Assembly: GCA_963555705.1 (NCBI GenBank)
Contig: OY743174.1
Location: 56,070,234 to 56,134,233, forward strand
Source: Ligustrum vulgare
Lineage: Eukaryota > Streptophyta > Magnoliopsida > Lamiales > Oleaceae
Length of the DNA stretch: 64,000 nucleotides
Direction of reading: 5' to 3'
Position 1 is the stretch's first letter, and the number at the start of each line of letters is the position of its first letter. The notes below the pieces were generated by a model. That model was not told where the DNA came from and made no database searches. It saw nothing but the letters and a program-made list of their open reading frames with translations. Of this stretch, positions 1 to 12,700 are shown in pieces. The translations under genes and the position numbers were made by a program.

Positions 1-360
1 CATTTTCTCTCTTTAATTTTCAACCACACATCTACCTAGAAAATACAAAAAAAAAAAAAAAAAAAAAAGACATATGTGGCCGCCGAACACTTCGTAATAT
101 GTTTTGAAAATGATTTCTCTATTATTATTATTATTATTATTATTGTTGTTGTTGTTGACGTCATTTTTTGACCACAAGTTAGTCAACAAATATGTTGATA
201 CGTGATTCTTACTTTACTAAGTTGGAATAACTTAAATTTGGAATTTTTAGTTTTAAGTATAGAGGTTGTCCTTTTCGATTGGAATCAAATGGTGATGAAT
301 AAACTATTTATATTTTAACAGGCAATCAGATCAAGAACAAACTAAATTTATAATGGAGTA
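1..360. other. AT-rich intergenic start of window
   Basis: No gene is visible. The first 60 bases match the AACCACACAT-type dispersed repeat found throughout the window, followed by a poly-A run. A short ATT/GTT microsatellite follows at about 120-157. Confidence 0.5.
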
Positions 361-860
361 ATCTTATGTTCAGTTCGATGCTGATCTGATAGTCGATCGA
401 AATACAATATTCAAATGACGAAAATTGAGAGAGTTTCTTGTATTAATTGCTTATAAATGAGTATTTATGCCTCCTATTTATAGTAACATAGGAGGTGAGA
501 AACAATTATTACAACACATCACTTCTTCAAGATGTGACTAATATTGATGACTGACATTTATAACAGACTTATATCAAATGATTACACTGACATATTATAG
601 TTAATGATGATTATTGACACATAATACGACTGATTTGAACATTTTGCAGTGCCTCCATTTTCATCTCGGTTTGATCTCTTCAGGTCGGGTCTGACGAATC
701 ATCTCGCGCACGTGAAATCACCTCGCCCGTTGAGATCACTTCGGTCACACGAATCACCTCGACATGATAATTCATCCCTGTTATAGCTGGCCCGCAACTT
801 TGGTTCGTTATACCTACTTTTTCAGTACATTGATATCCTAGTCACCTCGTAATATTGTAA
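360..860 (-). repeat. possible solo LTR fragment
   Basis: Read on the minus strand, this stretch has a TATA-like CTATAAATAG near 478-487, followed by a leader-like segment rich in CTCTCTCAATTTTC. This layout resembles a plant LTR promoter and its transcribed region. No matching second LTR, primer-binding site or coding remnant was found, so the call is tentative. Confidence 0.25.
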
Positions 861-945
861 ATCACCCTGCTGACTAGAAGATGTATTGATCATTGACTCC
901 TTGACCGATAAATTCAATTTCCACCTCAGCTCAGTATACAACAAC

Positions 946-946
946 A

Positions 947-1032
<86 letters not shown>
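946..1032. repeat. (ATT)n microsatellite
   Basis: About 29 uninterrupted ATT/TTA triplets. The poly-tyrosine reading frame across it is an artefact. Confidence 0.95.
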
Positions 1033-2107
1033 GTCTTGAATCGGTTATATCGAATCTTTTCTTTTCTTCATCTGTTTGCACTTCACTGTACGAAAATCAT
1101 ATTTTTTTACGACAAGAAGGAGAGTAGTTAAAATGGCCTCTAGCATTTTGGTGGAGATTTTTAAAATTCTATTTTCAATTACATATTTTTCTAGTAAAAT
1201 AATTTTGTAGAAACTCATAATTTCTCTTTACTTTTTAATCACACGTTCTCTAAAAAATATTAATTTTTACAAAATCTGCATAAAGATTAAAGCGGGCTCA
1301 AAAAATTATAAAAAAATATTGATTATTTATTAATTTTAAGATTTAAGAGTATGTTTGGTACGCCATATAGTCATAATGTATTGTTACCGTACTTGTATAT
1401 TTGGTGTAGTGTCGTGATATTAAAGTTATAACTAGAATAATTGTATGTTTGGCAAAATGTTGTTTATACATTTTGTTTGCAAGCGGACATATGTCAACAT
1501 CTTAATGAATAATTTTTTGAAAGATCTACAACTTGGACGGGTCATATATTCCAAAAAAATGTTATCATATTATTATTTATAAACGATATTCAACACGACT
1601 TCATTTATGAATAGAGTTATCCTTTATCGAATTAATTTAATCAGGGCACAATCTATATAAAATTCACTTTGTCCGAGTTAATACAGTCTTACGACTATAC
1701 TCTAAACACGTGATAAAACACGTCGAGAGGGGGAAAATGAGAGGGAAATGACTTTTTTGGTATTTACATTTGCTAATTTAGAATTGCGTGTAACAATGTA
1801 ATGCTTTCATCCACCAAAGAAGAAAGAAATATGAATCTTTTGTCAAAGAAAAATACTTGAAGTAATTGAAACGAAAGAAGTAGGGGAGACAAATTTGAAT
1901 TCAAGAATTTGATCAACTACTTGTTGTGCCCTACTTGTTGTGCCCAAGTAGGTACTAAGTTCAGAGCTTAGTTTTCCACTTATTTAGTTTTTTCTCATAT
2001 ATTTATCAAAAATGCTAAATGAACAATACAGTGAACAACATTCTCACATGTGATGTAGGATCCACTTCACTTTGTTGTTCCAAAATATTGTTCATGTAAC
2101 ATAATTC

Positions 2108-2138
<31 letters not shown>

Positions 2139-2355
2139 ATAATCACGAACAAAGTAAATTACTACGAAATAAAATTTCTCTATAGTACTGTTTGTTAAAA
2201 AAATTGTATTTAAAAACATGTTTTTTTTTATATATATATATTTTCAAGATAAAATATGTGGTTAAAAAATGAAGAAAGAAAATATATGTGATAAAAAGTG
2301 ATTTGAGAACTTGTGATGTAAAAAACATATTTTAAAACATGTTTGCAAAAGAAGT
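1033..2355. other. intergenic, no gene seen
   Basis: AT-rich DNA with stop codons in all frames. It contains a TA/TG microsatellite at 2109-2140 and AACCACACAT-type repeat remnants near 1212-1260 and 2230-2340. Confidence 0.5.
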
Positions 2356-2358
2356 TTA

Positions 2359-2950
2359 GGTGGCGTTCTGTTTGTATTTTATTTTGTATTTTCATTTTCG
2401 AAAATGTTTTGTATTTCCTGTTTTGTATTTTTGTTTTCAAATTTGCTGAAAACGTGTTTGGTTTGTCATTTTTGAAAGCTGTTTTTGAAAATGAAAAACT
2501 GAAAAATACGTTCTGTTTGAAATTTTGCAGAATATTACTTAAAGTATTTTTAATTAATTTTCACTTAATTTTTTTTTGTAATATTGATATTGAATTCAAT
2601 AAAAATTTATTTAAACTTAGTTCCAAATTAGGATAATTCTTAAAAAAAAAAAAAAAATTATATTAAACTTAGTTCCAATTAGGATAATTCTTTATAAAAA
2701 AAAAAGGCATTTTTCGCTTTTAGAACATTTTTTATTGAAATACACACAAAACGCCCAAAACGAGGGTTTAGGCGTTTTGTGTACAATTTTTTTTTTAATT
2801 TTCCAAAAATACATTTTTGAAAATGGTAAAGAGAACGCATTTTTAGTGTTTTTGAAAATAAATGGTAAAGAGAACGCGTTTTTAGTGTTTTTCGAAAATA
2901 AAAAAAAAGAAAAGAAAAAACGATCCCAAAACAGCAAAGAGAACATGATC
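2359..2950 (+). mobile_element. Tourist/PIF-Harbinger-like non-autonomous element, copy A
   Basis: A 592-bp element bounded by TTA on both sides (2356-2358 and 2951-2953), the 3-bp target duplication typical of PIF/Harbinger. The left end reads GGTGGCGTTCTGTTTG and the right end, reverse-complemented, GATCATGTTCTCTTTG, giving an imperfect terminal inverted repeat. A second, inverted copy lies at 34142-34979. The interior contains an ACGCCCAAAACG palindromic region and a short tandem duplication at about 2820-2900. No transposase is encoded. Confidence 0.8.
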
Positions 2951-2953
2951 TTA

Positions 2954-4460
2954 CCTTTTCAATATTTTTTCCTTTCAATAGAAATTGAAAAGCATAGAAT
3001 TTACTAGAAATTGAGCCGATATAAAATTAATTTCTGTGTGGTAACAAGTTTATACACGATTTGTTTATAAATAGTACTTAGTAATTTTTCGTTTGTCCAT
3101 TTTTTAAAGAAGTAAAAAATGGTTGACGAAATTTTTTTGATTAGACGAAGTTGTTAACTTCTTAAAAAAATTGTCCAATTAAATATTTTCATATAGCTAT
3201 TTTTAAACAAAATGTCGCCAAACACTGACTAAGTGTATTAAAAAATAAAAAGTACCCAATTGTATAACATTATTTAAACGAATAATAAAAGGCACAAAAA
3301 ATCCCATAAACTTGACATATGTGTTTCGATGAAGTCCGGCAGTCATCTGGAATTCAATCCAAACAACACTACTTTTTATAGTTTTTAATAAAAATAACTT
3401 TACCCAGAGGCTGATAGGCATGGCCTATCATTAGCAATCTACGTGAAATTCTAAATAATAACGTTTGTCTGGAGAGAGATTTTTCAAATGAATTTTTTTG
3501 GAAGATTTGTGATTTAAAAAAAACGTGAAAAGTTATGTCTTATAGCATATGTGATCGAACATGATTTTGAAAAATATATTTTTAAAAATTCTCCCCAAAA
3601 CACGTCCTCAACGCTAATAATTTTTTTAGGTTATTTCAAATTCTCATCAAACATTTCTAGCTAAATCGAGCATGGATTAAATAATGTCTTAACTAAAAAA
3701 AAAAAGAGCTTCTCTATTCTTAAGAGGTGCTTATTGATTATGTGAAAATTAATAGATTCGCCATTCTATATCACAATTAAGATAATAAATTAACTAAATC
3801 ATTTAAATGCCACATTACTGCTTATAGGTGAAAAATGAATGGGATTATTTGAAAACTAGAAATAAAAATAATAAGGTCGAGTAGGGACACAGGGCCCATG
3901 TTTGGATTAATCATCATTCAATAACATCAAAATATGACCATCGACTCTAGATGAACAATGTAACTTTTTGTACACCATTAACTCTCGTATGTGCGTATCA
4001 TCCCTCCTTTGGTTTCATCAAAAAATGATTTCAATATCGGCAGTTCTATATGTAAATATATAGGATTGATAATTGTCCCCACGGGCATGTAATGGTGGTG
4101 AATCAGGAGAGTTATATACGGAGCATCGGAGGTTCTATTCTTAGCGATAGTTAGAAGGCAACATTTATGTTGAAAGACGATGTCTTGTGAAGGCAAGAAG
4201 TTATGGTGCACTTGTCGCTCCTCTGGGGTATTGTCCGCACGACGTAAAGGGAGGTCCATAGGAAGGATAATCGCATCCCGAATGTCTGGTCCAAGTATGT
4301 ATAAGCTGTGGCTCCATTCAAATTTGTGGAAATTACATCCACCCCTACTTTTAAATATCTAAATTCAAATATGAGACTAAACATGCGATTATATATGCTA
4401 CCTTGTGCGATTCTTATTGCTGCGCACGATTTCGAGTTTTCAAGGAATAACGGCTGTTGA
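2954..4460. other. intergenic, no gene recognised
   Basis: No convincing coding sequence. Overlapping minus-strand open frames at 3978-4480 have mixed composition and no family resemblance I can identify. An AACCACACAT-type repeat remnant is visible near 3480-3600. Confidence 0.4.
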
Positions 4461-4468
4461 GGCACACA

Positions 4469-4898
4469 TAGGGATGTCAACGAGCCGAGCCGAGCCGGCT
4501 CGCGAGCCGAAGATCAAGGCTCGAGCTTGGCTCGAGCTTTTTGGGGTCGAGCTTTTTTTGGCCCGAGCCGAGCCGAGCTAAAGCTCGTCCCCAAAAATAA
4601 GGCTCGACTCGAGCTTTAGCCCGAGCTTTTTCCAAGCCGAGCCGAGCCCGAGCTTTTACTTTTTTTTTAATAGCAAGTTGAGCCGAGCTCGTGGTCGAAA
4701 TTCATTGCCCAAGCTCCTATCGAGTTTTTTTAGCGGACTTGTTTTGGCTCGAGCCGAGTCGAGCCAAAGCCCGTTTCTCAAAAAAAAGCTCGGCTCGAGC
4801 TTTGGCTCGAAATCTCGAGCCGCAAGCCGAGCTTAGCCCGAGCTTTTTCCGAGCCGAGCCCGAGCGGCCCGAGCCGACGAGCGGTTTTGCCATCCCTA
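4469..4898. mobile_element. hAT-like MITE, GAGCC-rich
   Basis: The 430-bp element starts TAGGGATGTCAACGAGCCG and ends in the inverted counterpart TTTTGCCATCCCTA. It is flanked by a perfect 8-bp duplication GGCACACA (4461-4468 and 4899-4906), which is the hAT signature. The interior is packed with GAGCCGAGCC and GGCTCGAGC units and is far more GC-rich than its surroundings. No transposase is present; mobilisation by an autonomous hAT element is inferred. Confidence 0.88.
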
Positions 4899-4980
4899 GG
4901 CACACAGTTTCAACTTTATCAATGATTATTGGCGGAGATTCTAAGATCTGGAGTCGGGGATCTTTAAGGTCACATTTAAT

Positions 4981-5285
4981 AGTTTGAGTTACATGTGGTG
5001 ACGATGGTGAGATGGTGCTGTGGTGTTGCAATGATGGGTGGGCTGTGGTGTGGAGGTGTGAAGCTGGGGTGAATGCGGAGGTGGTGGTGTGGTGGGTGTG
5101 GTGTTGTCGTGGTGTGCGGTGATGATGGTGGTGGTGGTGTGATGTTTATGTTTGTAGTGTGGCGATGGATGCCAATTGCCCTTTTTTTTGGTCTTCGGTT
5201 GAGGTTGAAGTTGAAGTTGAGGCGGCAATGATAACGACGATATTCAGATGGCACCGTGGTGGTAATGGTGTGGTGGTGTTGAAAT
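4981..5285. repeat. GTG-rich imperfect minisatellite-like tract
   Basis: About 300 bp with almost no C on the plus strand, made of irregular GTG, GGTGTG and GATGGTG units. It follows the GAGCC-rich MITE almost directly. Minus-strand His/Thr/Pro-rich open frames across it are compositional. Confidence 0.6.
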
Positions 5286-5466
5286 GCAAAGTGTCTATAG
5301 TATGAAGATGAAACATTTAATCGAGGGACCTAATTTTTTATAAACGTGATCTAAAAAAATTGTGACTAGAATTATAAATGTGACCTAATAATTTGATAAT
5401 CGCCACTTAAGATTTGTGACCTAATATTTTGATAGGTTGTAACCCTGAAATTATTGGTGATCTAAA

Positions 5467-5468
<2 letters not shown>

Positions 5469-5531
<63 letters not shown>
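5469..5531. repeat. (AT)n microsatellite
   Basis: Nearly pure AT dinucleotide repeat, broken by a single interruption. Confidence 0.9.
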
Positions 5532-5535
<4 letters not shown>

Positions 5536-5844
5536 TGGTGACTTGAAATATGCAGTGTTGTGACATTAAGATATATAATTAATAAAATATTTTAATTATT
5601 TAATCTTAATTACAACCTGATTTTTGAAATTATATAAGTTTAGTCTCATTTTTAAAATATGTATTTTTAAACAACTTATTTATGTATTGTTCCCTTCAAA
5701 TTTACATGAGCGGCGAACCAGGGAGAAACCCACCATTCTTCAGGATTATTCGGACGTAAGCTCAAACACTTGATTAAAAAAAAAATATATATATATATAT
5801 ATAGGATCGATAATTTAGATCGTAACACCTTGAACCGAACCATT

Positions 5845-5862
5845 CAAATATAACAGCCATTC

Positions 5863-5906
<44 letters not shown>

Positions 5907-6125
5907 ATAACACCCTATTCAAGCCTATTCGGCGGCATAAAGTAAGGAATTAGAATTATTCGATTGATTTATTTTTATTTTCTAGGTAAGTGGTGAAGTT
6001 AAAAATCGAGAGAAAAAATACATATAGTTAAAAGTAGTATTTAAAATTATGTAAATTAAATTTTGTATTTTATTCAATTTAATTAGAGATGCTGAACAGA
6101 GCCTCACAAATATAACAGCCATTCG
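5845..6125. repeat. 243-bp segment between 19-bp direct repeats, with (GA)n
   Basis: The 19-mer CAAATATAACAGCCATTCG occurs at 5845-5863 and again at 6107-6125. The segment between begins with a GA repeat (to about 5905) and is AT-rich after that. The layout resembles a target duplication around an insertion, but no family hallmark was found inside. Confidence 0.45.
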
Positions 6126-6761
6126 ATGGTAAGAGAGACAGAAACAAAATGTTGAGATAGTGTCCTGATTTGAATGATTTAGGCTCATTTACTTTAACTT
6201 TTGCTTTCCATAAAAGAACTTTTACTAAAAATCTGTCCGCCCCTGTTTTATGCTCTTTTTCGTATTAATTTTTAATGACACATTTAAACAATGATGATGA
6301 AATATCCTACACATAAATTCAAACATATCTTTTTAATTACACATTTTAAAATAAAAATATTATTCAAAAAACATTTTCCTCGTTAAAATGGCATCAACGG
6401 GGAATTTATTAAAAACTAGTTTCTAAATACTTCGTCCTGAGTTCTTTTTGGAGGAAGCCAACTCTCTAAAAATTATTCTAACTAACCGGTGAAAACATTT
6501 CTGTCATCACCGTTGTCTTCCTCTTCCTCTTTCACATACACGTCCCGCACTTGCGGCTCTCTGTCTCTCTTCTCACTCTCTCTAGAGGGGAGCAGAGCGA
6601 GCAACAACAAACGTTTAACACGAAAAACTCTCTCTTAAGCACCTTTCACCATCTGTACATTTCCATTATCTCTCTCTCTACACACACACACACACACACA
6701 ATAATATACACTCAATTCTCATTTTCCCAAATTCTCTGCTGTAAATTCTTCTGATTACAGA
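6126..6761 (+). promoter_or_regulatory. RUS6 upstream region and 5' leader
   Basis: The sequence becomes pyrimidine-rich from about 6515, with CT repeats at 6557-6590 and a CA repeat at about 6678-6700, as is common in plant 5' untranslated regions. The RUS6 ATG follows at 6762. No clear TATA box was picked out, and the transcription start is not defined. Confidence 0.4.
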
Positions 6762-9700
6762 ATGAAACTCAAGCATCCGTCCAATTCCGCTTCCCAAAAC
6801 GTAACATCCTCTGACACGAGTTTGCTTGTCCGTGAGACACTACGCATCAGCGCCAACCTCGCATCAGCACCACCGCCGGCGGCCGTTCCCGAGCGGCCAT
6901 TGATTCGGGATTCCAACTTTGGCGGACTCGTGGAGGACCAGTTTGTTGATTCCAGCTTCAGATTGATCTGTTGTGAGGAGATCGATGGCCAGCGGTGGAA
7001 ATATTTCGCTGATAATAACAGTGTTAAAACTAACGGTTCGAAGAAATTTAAGAAGAACTCTATTCGAGCTGTTAGCCTGCATGATCCACAGGCCCCTTTT
7101 GATGTCAGTATTTTCTTCTTCTCTGGTTCTTTTTGTTTCCAACTGTCTCTTTGTATACAAAATGGACATACCGATTTTACGAACTAAAATGTTTTATCGT
7201 GAAGTTTTTTGATTAATCAGTTGCTTACAATATGGACAGTGGACTGTTACTAATTTCATTTTTCAAACATTTTATATTCCATTTCTGATTTTTTACAAGA
7301 AAACTTATATAGCTCTTGCACTAAGTGGTTTAGTAATCCGCACGATAGTTCATATTTTATAATTGCAATTCACGTAAGACATCTTGCAGTTATAGAAGAA
7401 AACAGAAATAAGATATCCTATCTCTTTCTTCAATAAACATTACATGCATACCAATGAAAAAGTTGAGGAAAACAAAGGGGTGGAGAAGGGGAACTACACC
7501 ATTGGATTTCAATAAGAATGATTGGATTTTCGCTGCAAAGTCTTCCTCTTAATTATGTAATCTTGGTGGTGCAGGGGATGATGACATTTATAAGGTCCTA
7601 TGTAGTCCCCGAAGGTTTTCCTGACAGTGTTACACCTGCTTATGTCCCATACATGACTTGGAGAGCATTGAAGGTATTTAGCTATATTTATGGTGCTAGT
7701 TCATCATTATTACAATTTATTTTATTTGGGATTTACACCTTTTAGTTATTTCACGGCTGTTATAGAATATTGAAGGTTATTGTTACTTTGATCTGTAGCA
7801 CTTTTTTGGTGGAGCGATGGGTGTTTTCACGACACAAACACTCCTAAGTTCAGTAGGAGTATCAAGAAATCAGTCTTCACCAGGTGCTGTAGCTATTAAT
7901 TGGATTCTCAAGGTAATCACAAGAGAACTGGGGAAGTACATTTTATAAAGCTTGACAAGCATTTTTGCATTGGTTGCTAAATGGAAAAATGCAATTTGCT
8001 TTGTTGGGTGCATGATTGAGTGTTAGTTTTGGTTAAACTGTGGATTGAAAGAGGAAGGTGTCAAAGTGAATTGAGGGAAAAAGGAGAGATTTCCTCAAAG
8101 ATTGTTTCCTAACATGCGGTACCAGATGATCTCCTTAAATACTTATTTAATCTTTCAACCTCTTCTCTTTTGAAATAAATGTACACATTCTATTCTTGCA
8201 TTCCTTTTTGTGTCTCTGTTCAAAGTGAGTACCTATAAACAATAATGGACACTTTCCTGCAGATCCTGTTGATCTTTCAACCTCTTTAGAAATAGAAGTC
8301 AACATTATATTCTTAATTCTTGTACTCCTTTTGGTGTTTCTGTTGTAAGTACACACCTACAAACAATAGTGATCACTTTTCTTGTATACTAAGCCCCCGT
8401 TTGATTTCCATTAAATTTTTCTCATTTTTCTACAGTATTCAATCTCAACCATTCATAAAAAGTCAAGCCTACAATTTTTTACTTTTCAACCAAATCTCAA
8501 CCATAATTTCTTCTAAAAATCACTATTCATTTCAAAAAAACTCATTTTAAACAATACCAAACACACTCTAATTCAACTAAGAACCTCAAAAATCACGGGT
8601 CCCACTTCTTAACTGCCTATTCGGCAAGGCTGTCAGAATTTATAATTGATTTTTTGATTTTTTTAAGGTACAATGTGTGGTTAAAAAGTCGTTTTGAGAG
8701 ATGTGGTTAAAAAGTAGTTTGAAAAATTTTGTTGTTTATAAATTGATTTATAAACTGTAATAATTGCGTTAAAGAATAGAGCAATATAATTTGCATTTTT
8801 TTGATACTGTTCAGTTTTTGTAGTTTAATAATGGATTAATTTCAAAGTTTTTGGTAAACAAAAGAAGTCTTCAAAATCTTCTTCCAAACCCAAATCCCCT
8901 TCGAAATCCAACTCCATTCAAACTTCATCTTCAAAAAAAAAAATTTGGAAAAATTCTTCAGCTCAGACTTTTAAGTCTGAATATCCTCCTCTTGAAGAAA
9001 TCATTTTTCCTCATGGAAATGCAGTTGTGACTGCGTCTCCTTTCAAACAAATTCTTGAAGATAGGACTGATAATGCAGCAGCCAAAACTGTTGATGTCAG
9101 AAATCTTCAAATCCAGAACAATTTCACAAACATTGTTCTTCATTCTATGAGTTCTCAGTTAACCAGAATTGAAGCCAATTCTGAAACTGAAACTAAATTC
9201 AAAATGCCCTCTAATGTGTTTTCTGCCATTAGAGATTCTCCCTCCTCTTCATCTTCTTCGAGTAATCAAATGTTACTCTTCAAACCATCCAATCTTACTC
9301 CTGATCTCGGTAAGAAATCTTTAGACACTGATACTGCAGTGATCAAAGAGCTTGCCGCTCAATTTTCAAAAATGTCTGCATCTTCAAAAAATATCAACAC
9401 AATTGACATTTCAGATGTCGAAAACCAATTTGTTGAAGAAGAACCTCTTCAAGTAAACAAATTGAGATTTCAAACTTCAAAACTTCCAACATTTTATCCT
9501 CGTCCTTCTCAACCAGATTTACTTTTAGAAGAATCATCTTTTAAAAGGAAAGTCACTGAGACATACTCAGGCGACGAAATCGTTGAATGGAATATTGATG
9601 GAATGACGGAATTCCAAATTATTCAAACTATCAATAAAATGTATGTTTGCTTCAATGCTTACAGATGTCAAAGGATTGATGAAGTGAATGCTTGTAATAA

Positions 9701-12700
9701 TCTTATTATTGGCTTCACTGGACAATTAAAGGGATGGTGGTCTAACTACCTTAACGATGCAAGTCGTTTAGAGGTTATTAATGCCACAAAAGACGAAAAT
9801 GGTCAGATTGTCTCTGATACATTGACGACCCTTGTCTTTGCCATTATCAAACATTTTATTGGATCCCATGAATTTCTCCAGGATAGATCGTCAGAAATTC
9901 TGATGAATTTATCTTGTCCAAAATTGCACGACTTCAAATGGTATAAGGATATCTTCCTTACCAGAGTCATGCTTCGCGATGACTGCAATCAAGAGTTCTG
10001 GAAAGAAAGATTCCTATCTGGACTTCCTAAACTTTTTGCAGAAAAAGTTCGCAATTCAATTAAACTTCAATTTAACAATTCAATTCCCTATAGCGACTTG
10101 ACTTATGGCGAACTTGTTAGTTACGTCAATAAGGAAGGGCTTGCCCTCTGTAATGATATCAAACTCAAAGCCAAACTCAAATCTGAAAGTTTTGGGTCTA
10201 AGCATGAGTTGGGTTCATTCTGTGAACAATATGGTTCTGAAAAAATTCTTCCTCCCTCTTCAAAAAACAAGAAAAGTTTCCTTCATTTCTGAGGAAACGA
10301 AATTTTCAAAATTCCAAAAGATTTTTCTCAAAATATTCTCCTGAATTTCAAAAATCATTTCAAAAGAATTCTTTTCAAAAATTTCATTCAAAACCAAAAC
10401 ATTTTCAAAAAACTTTTGATCCAGCTAAAGTCACTTGTTTCAAGTGCAATCAAACTGGTCATTTCTCAAATAAATGTCCCATGAAGAATAAGATTAATAA
10501 TCTTCAGGTTCCTGAAGATATTAAGCTTGAGCTTCTCAATCTTCTTCATTCATCATCTGATGATGATTCTGAATTAGAGAAAATTTATCAGTATCAAGAA
10601 GATTCTGATAATGAATCTAATTCTTCCTCCTCTTCTCATCCTTGCGAAGGTAAAGAGATTTGTGGTTGCAAAACCATAAATGTTCTTACAGAAGAAGAAG
10701 AACTTATTCAAGAAGTAATTGAGAGGATTGACAACCCTCAATTAAAGAAGAAGTTCTCTTCTCTCCTTCCTTCTTCAAAAATCCATGAATCATTTAGTAT
10801 GAAGGAAATACTAAAAAGATTTGATCAAAAATCTACTTCTAAATCTTCAAGTTCTGATTTGAAATCAGAAGTGAAGGAAATGAAGTCTCAAATTTCCTTT
10901 CTGGAACGTCAGGTTAAAGACATCAAACTTGATGTTGCCATTCTCAAAAATTCTTCTTCAAATATTCAAAATAATTCTGATTCTTCTTCTTCTTCTGAAG
11001 AATCCAGTTCTGATCGTATTAATGATTTTAGTCCTCTTCAAACTGATGAAGAAAGGATTAATGCTATTAATCGTATTCAGCTTCAAAAGTGGTATTGTCA
11101 GATGACAATTGTCGTCGATAAAACCTTTCAAATTACAACCAGGGTTTTAATTGATTCTGGAGCAGATCAAAACTGCATCCGAGAAGGATTAATACCTACA
11201 AAATACTTTGAGAAAACTACTGAGCGACTTTACGGTGCTAGTGGTAAAAAACTCAACATTCTATATAAACTTTCAAAAGCTCATGTTTGCAACTCAAACA
11301 TTTGTTTCAAAAATGTTTTCTACTTGGTGAAAGATCTGGATCAAGAAGTCATTCTTGGTACTCCTTTCATTGTTCAAATTTACCCCTTTCAAGCTAACGA
11401 AAATGGTCTTCAGACCAATATTTTCGGTCAAAATTTTATTTTCAAATTCATGCATCCTCCATCTTTCAAAGATGTTCACGATCTCAAAAATGCATCAATT
11501 TCTCAAATTAATAATATTAATTTCAGAAATTTCAAAATTAAGAAATCTTCAATTTTCAAAAAAGACGAATTGACAGATCTCTTTTCTCAAAATTTCTTTG
11601 GATCCATTAATAAAGAATCTTTCTTTATTAATTCCTTTTCAAAAAACAATCATGAGTGTCACCCACTCTTCAAAAGAAACCAAATTTGTCAAAAGACATG
11701 GGTCCCAGAAAACACCTTTGCCATTCAATTTGTCAAAAGTGTCATCATTGGTATCCTTTTTATTATTGCTTCAAAGACTTTTTCCTCTGTCCAAACAGCT
11801 GTGTCAGACATAGGATTAGGTGGGATCGGTGGGAAAAACCTACAGCGGATTCCTTTTGGATCAATTCAAAAACAACAGTATTTTTACTATTTTAGTAACA
11901 AAAAATGTTTTCAAAAATTCAAAATTTTCAAAATAATTTTTGGGATAATTGTTTCACTAAGAAATTTCCCTATAAATTAGAGAGATTACGAGTGAATGAG
12001 AGAGGCCACCCCAAAAGAGTTTTCAAACAAAAGGTATCAAGATTGATTGGTACAACAAAGTTCTTGAAGACATGGCTTCCTCCATGGCCACTTCCTCAAA
12101 AAAGAATAAGGGCAAGAAAGTTGCTCTTACTCCTCTCCCTTCAATTGAAACTTTCGTTCAAAATTCCAGCAGAACTTCATCTGCTTCAAACTTACCTCAA
12201 ATTTCCACTTCAAACAACTTTTATGTTCTTGGTAAAGTCCCTCAGACTCCAGAAAAACCAAGACCCTCAAACTACAAAAATGCCGCTCTTACTGGTTTAG
12301 GAAAACTTCCTGAAATCAATAAAAGTCCTTTTCAATATTTCACAAAAAACTCCTTTCTTTCTGTTCTTACTATGGAATCCTCTTGGATTGAAAAATATTC
12401 TGATATCAATCAATGTTTATCAGATATCTTTCCTCCTAATTTCCATTTCATGCCAACTTCTATTCAAAAAACCCGTGAGTTCTATGAAAAGATCCTTCTC
12501 AAAACAGGATCAGCCATCATTACTCATACTCAAAATAAAGAAAATCCTCAAAATATTGATTTTTCAAAATGTTCAATTGTTAAGGTTTTGTCATTTGATG
12601 ACTGGGGACAACAACCTTGGGTTGAGAAAAAGATGAATCTTGCAAAAGATGAAACTTTCTCATCTCGTTTCAATTACTTGGATTATCAAGATTCCTGGTT

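Noticed and set aside
886..1131. Open frame with a long tyrosine run on the plus strand
   Set aside because: It is a translation of the ATT microsatellite with no support as a gene.
3978..4480. Overlapping minus-strand open frames of 93 and 109 codons
   Set aside because: No family resemblance, mixed composition and overlapping frames. Nothing shows they are expressed.
4976..5254. His/Thr/Pro-rich minus-strand ORFs
   Set aside because: They are the complement of the GTG-rich tract and purely compositional.
7518..7745. 75-codon plus-strand ORF as a separate gene
   Set aside because: It contains RUS6 exon 2 with flanking intron sequence read through.
11294..11479. Antisense ORF over the protease region
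   Set aside because: It is a shadow of the protease-containing frame on the opposite strand.
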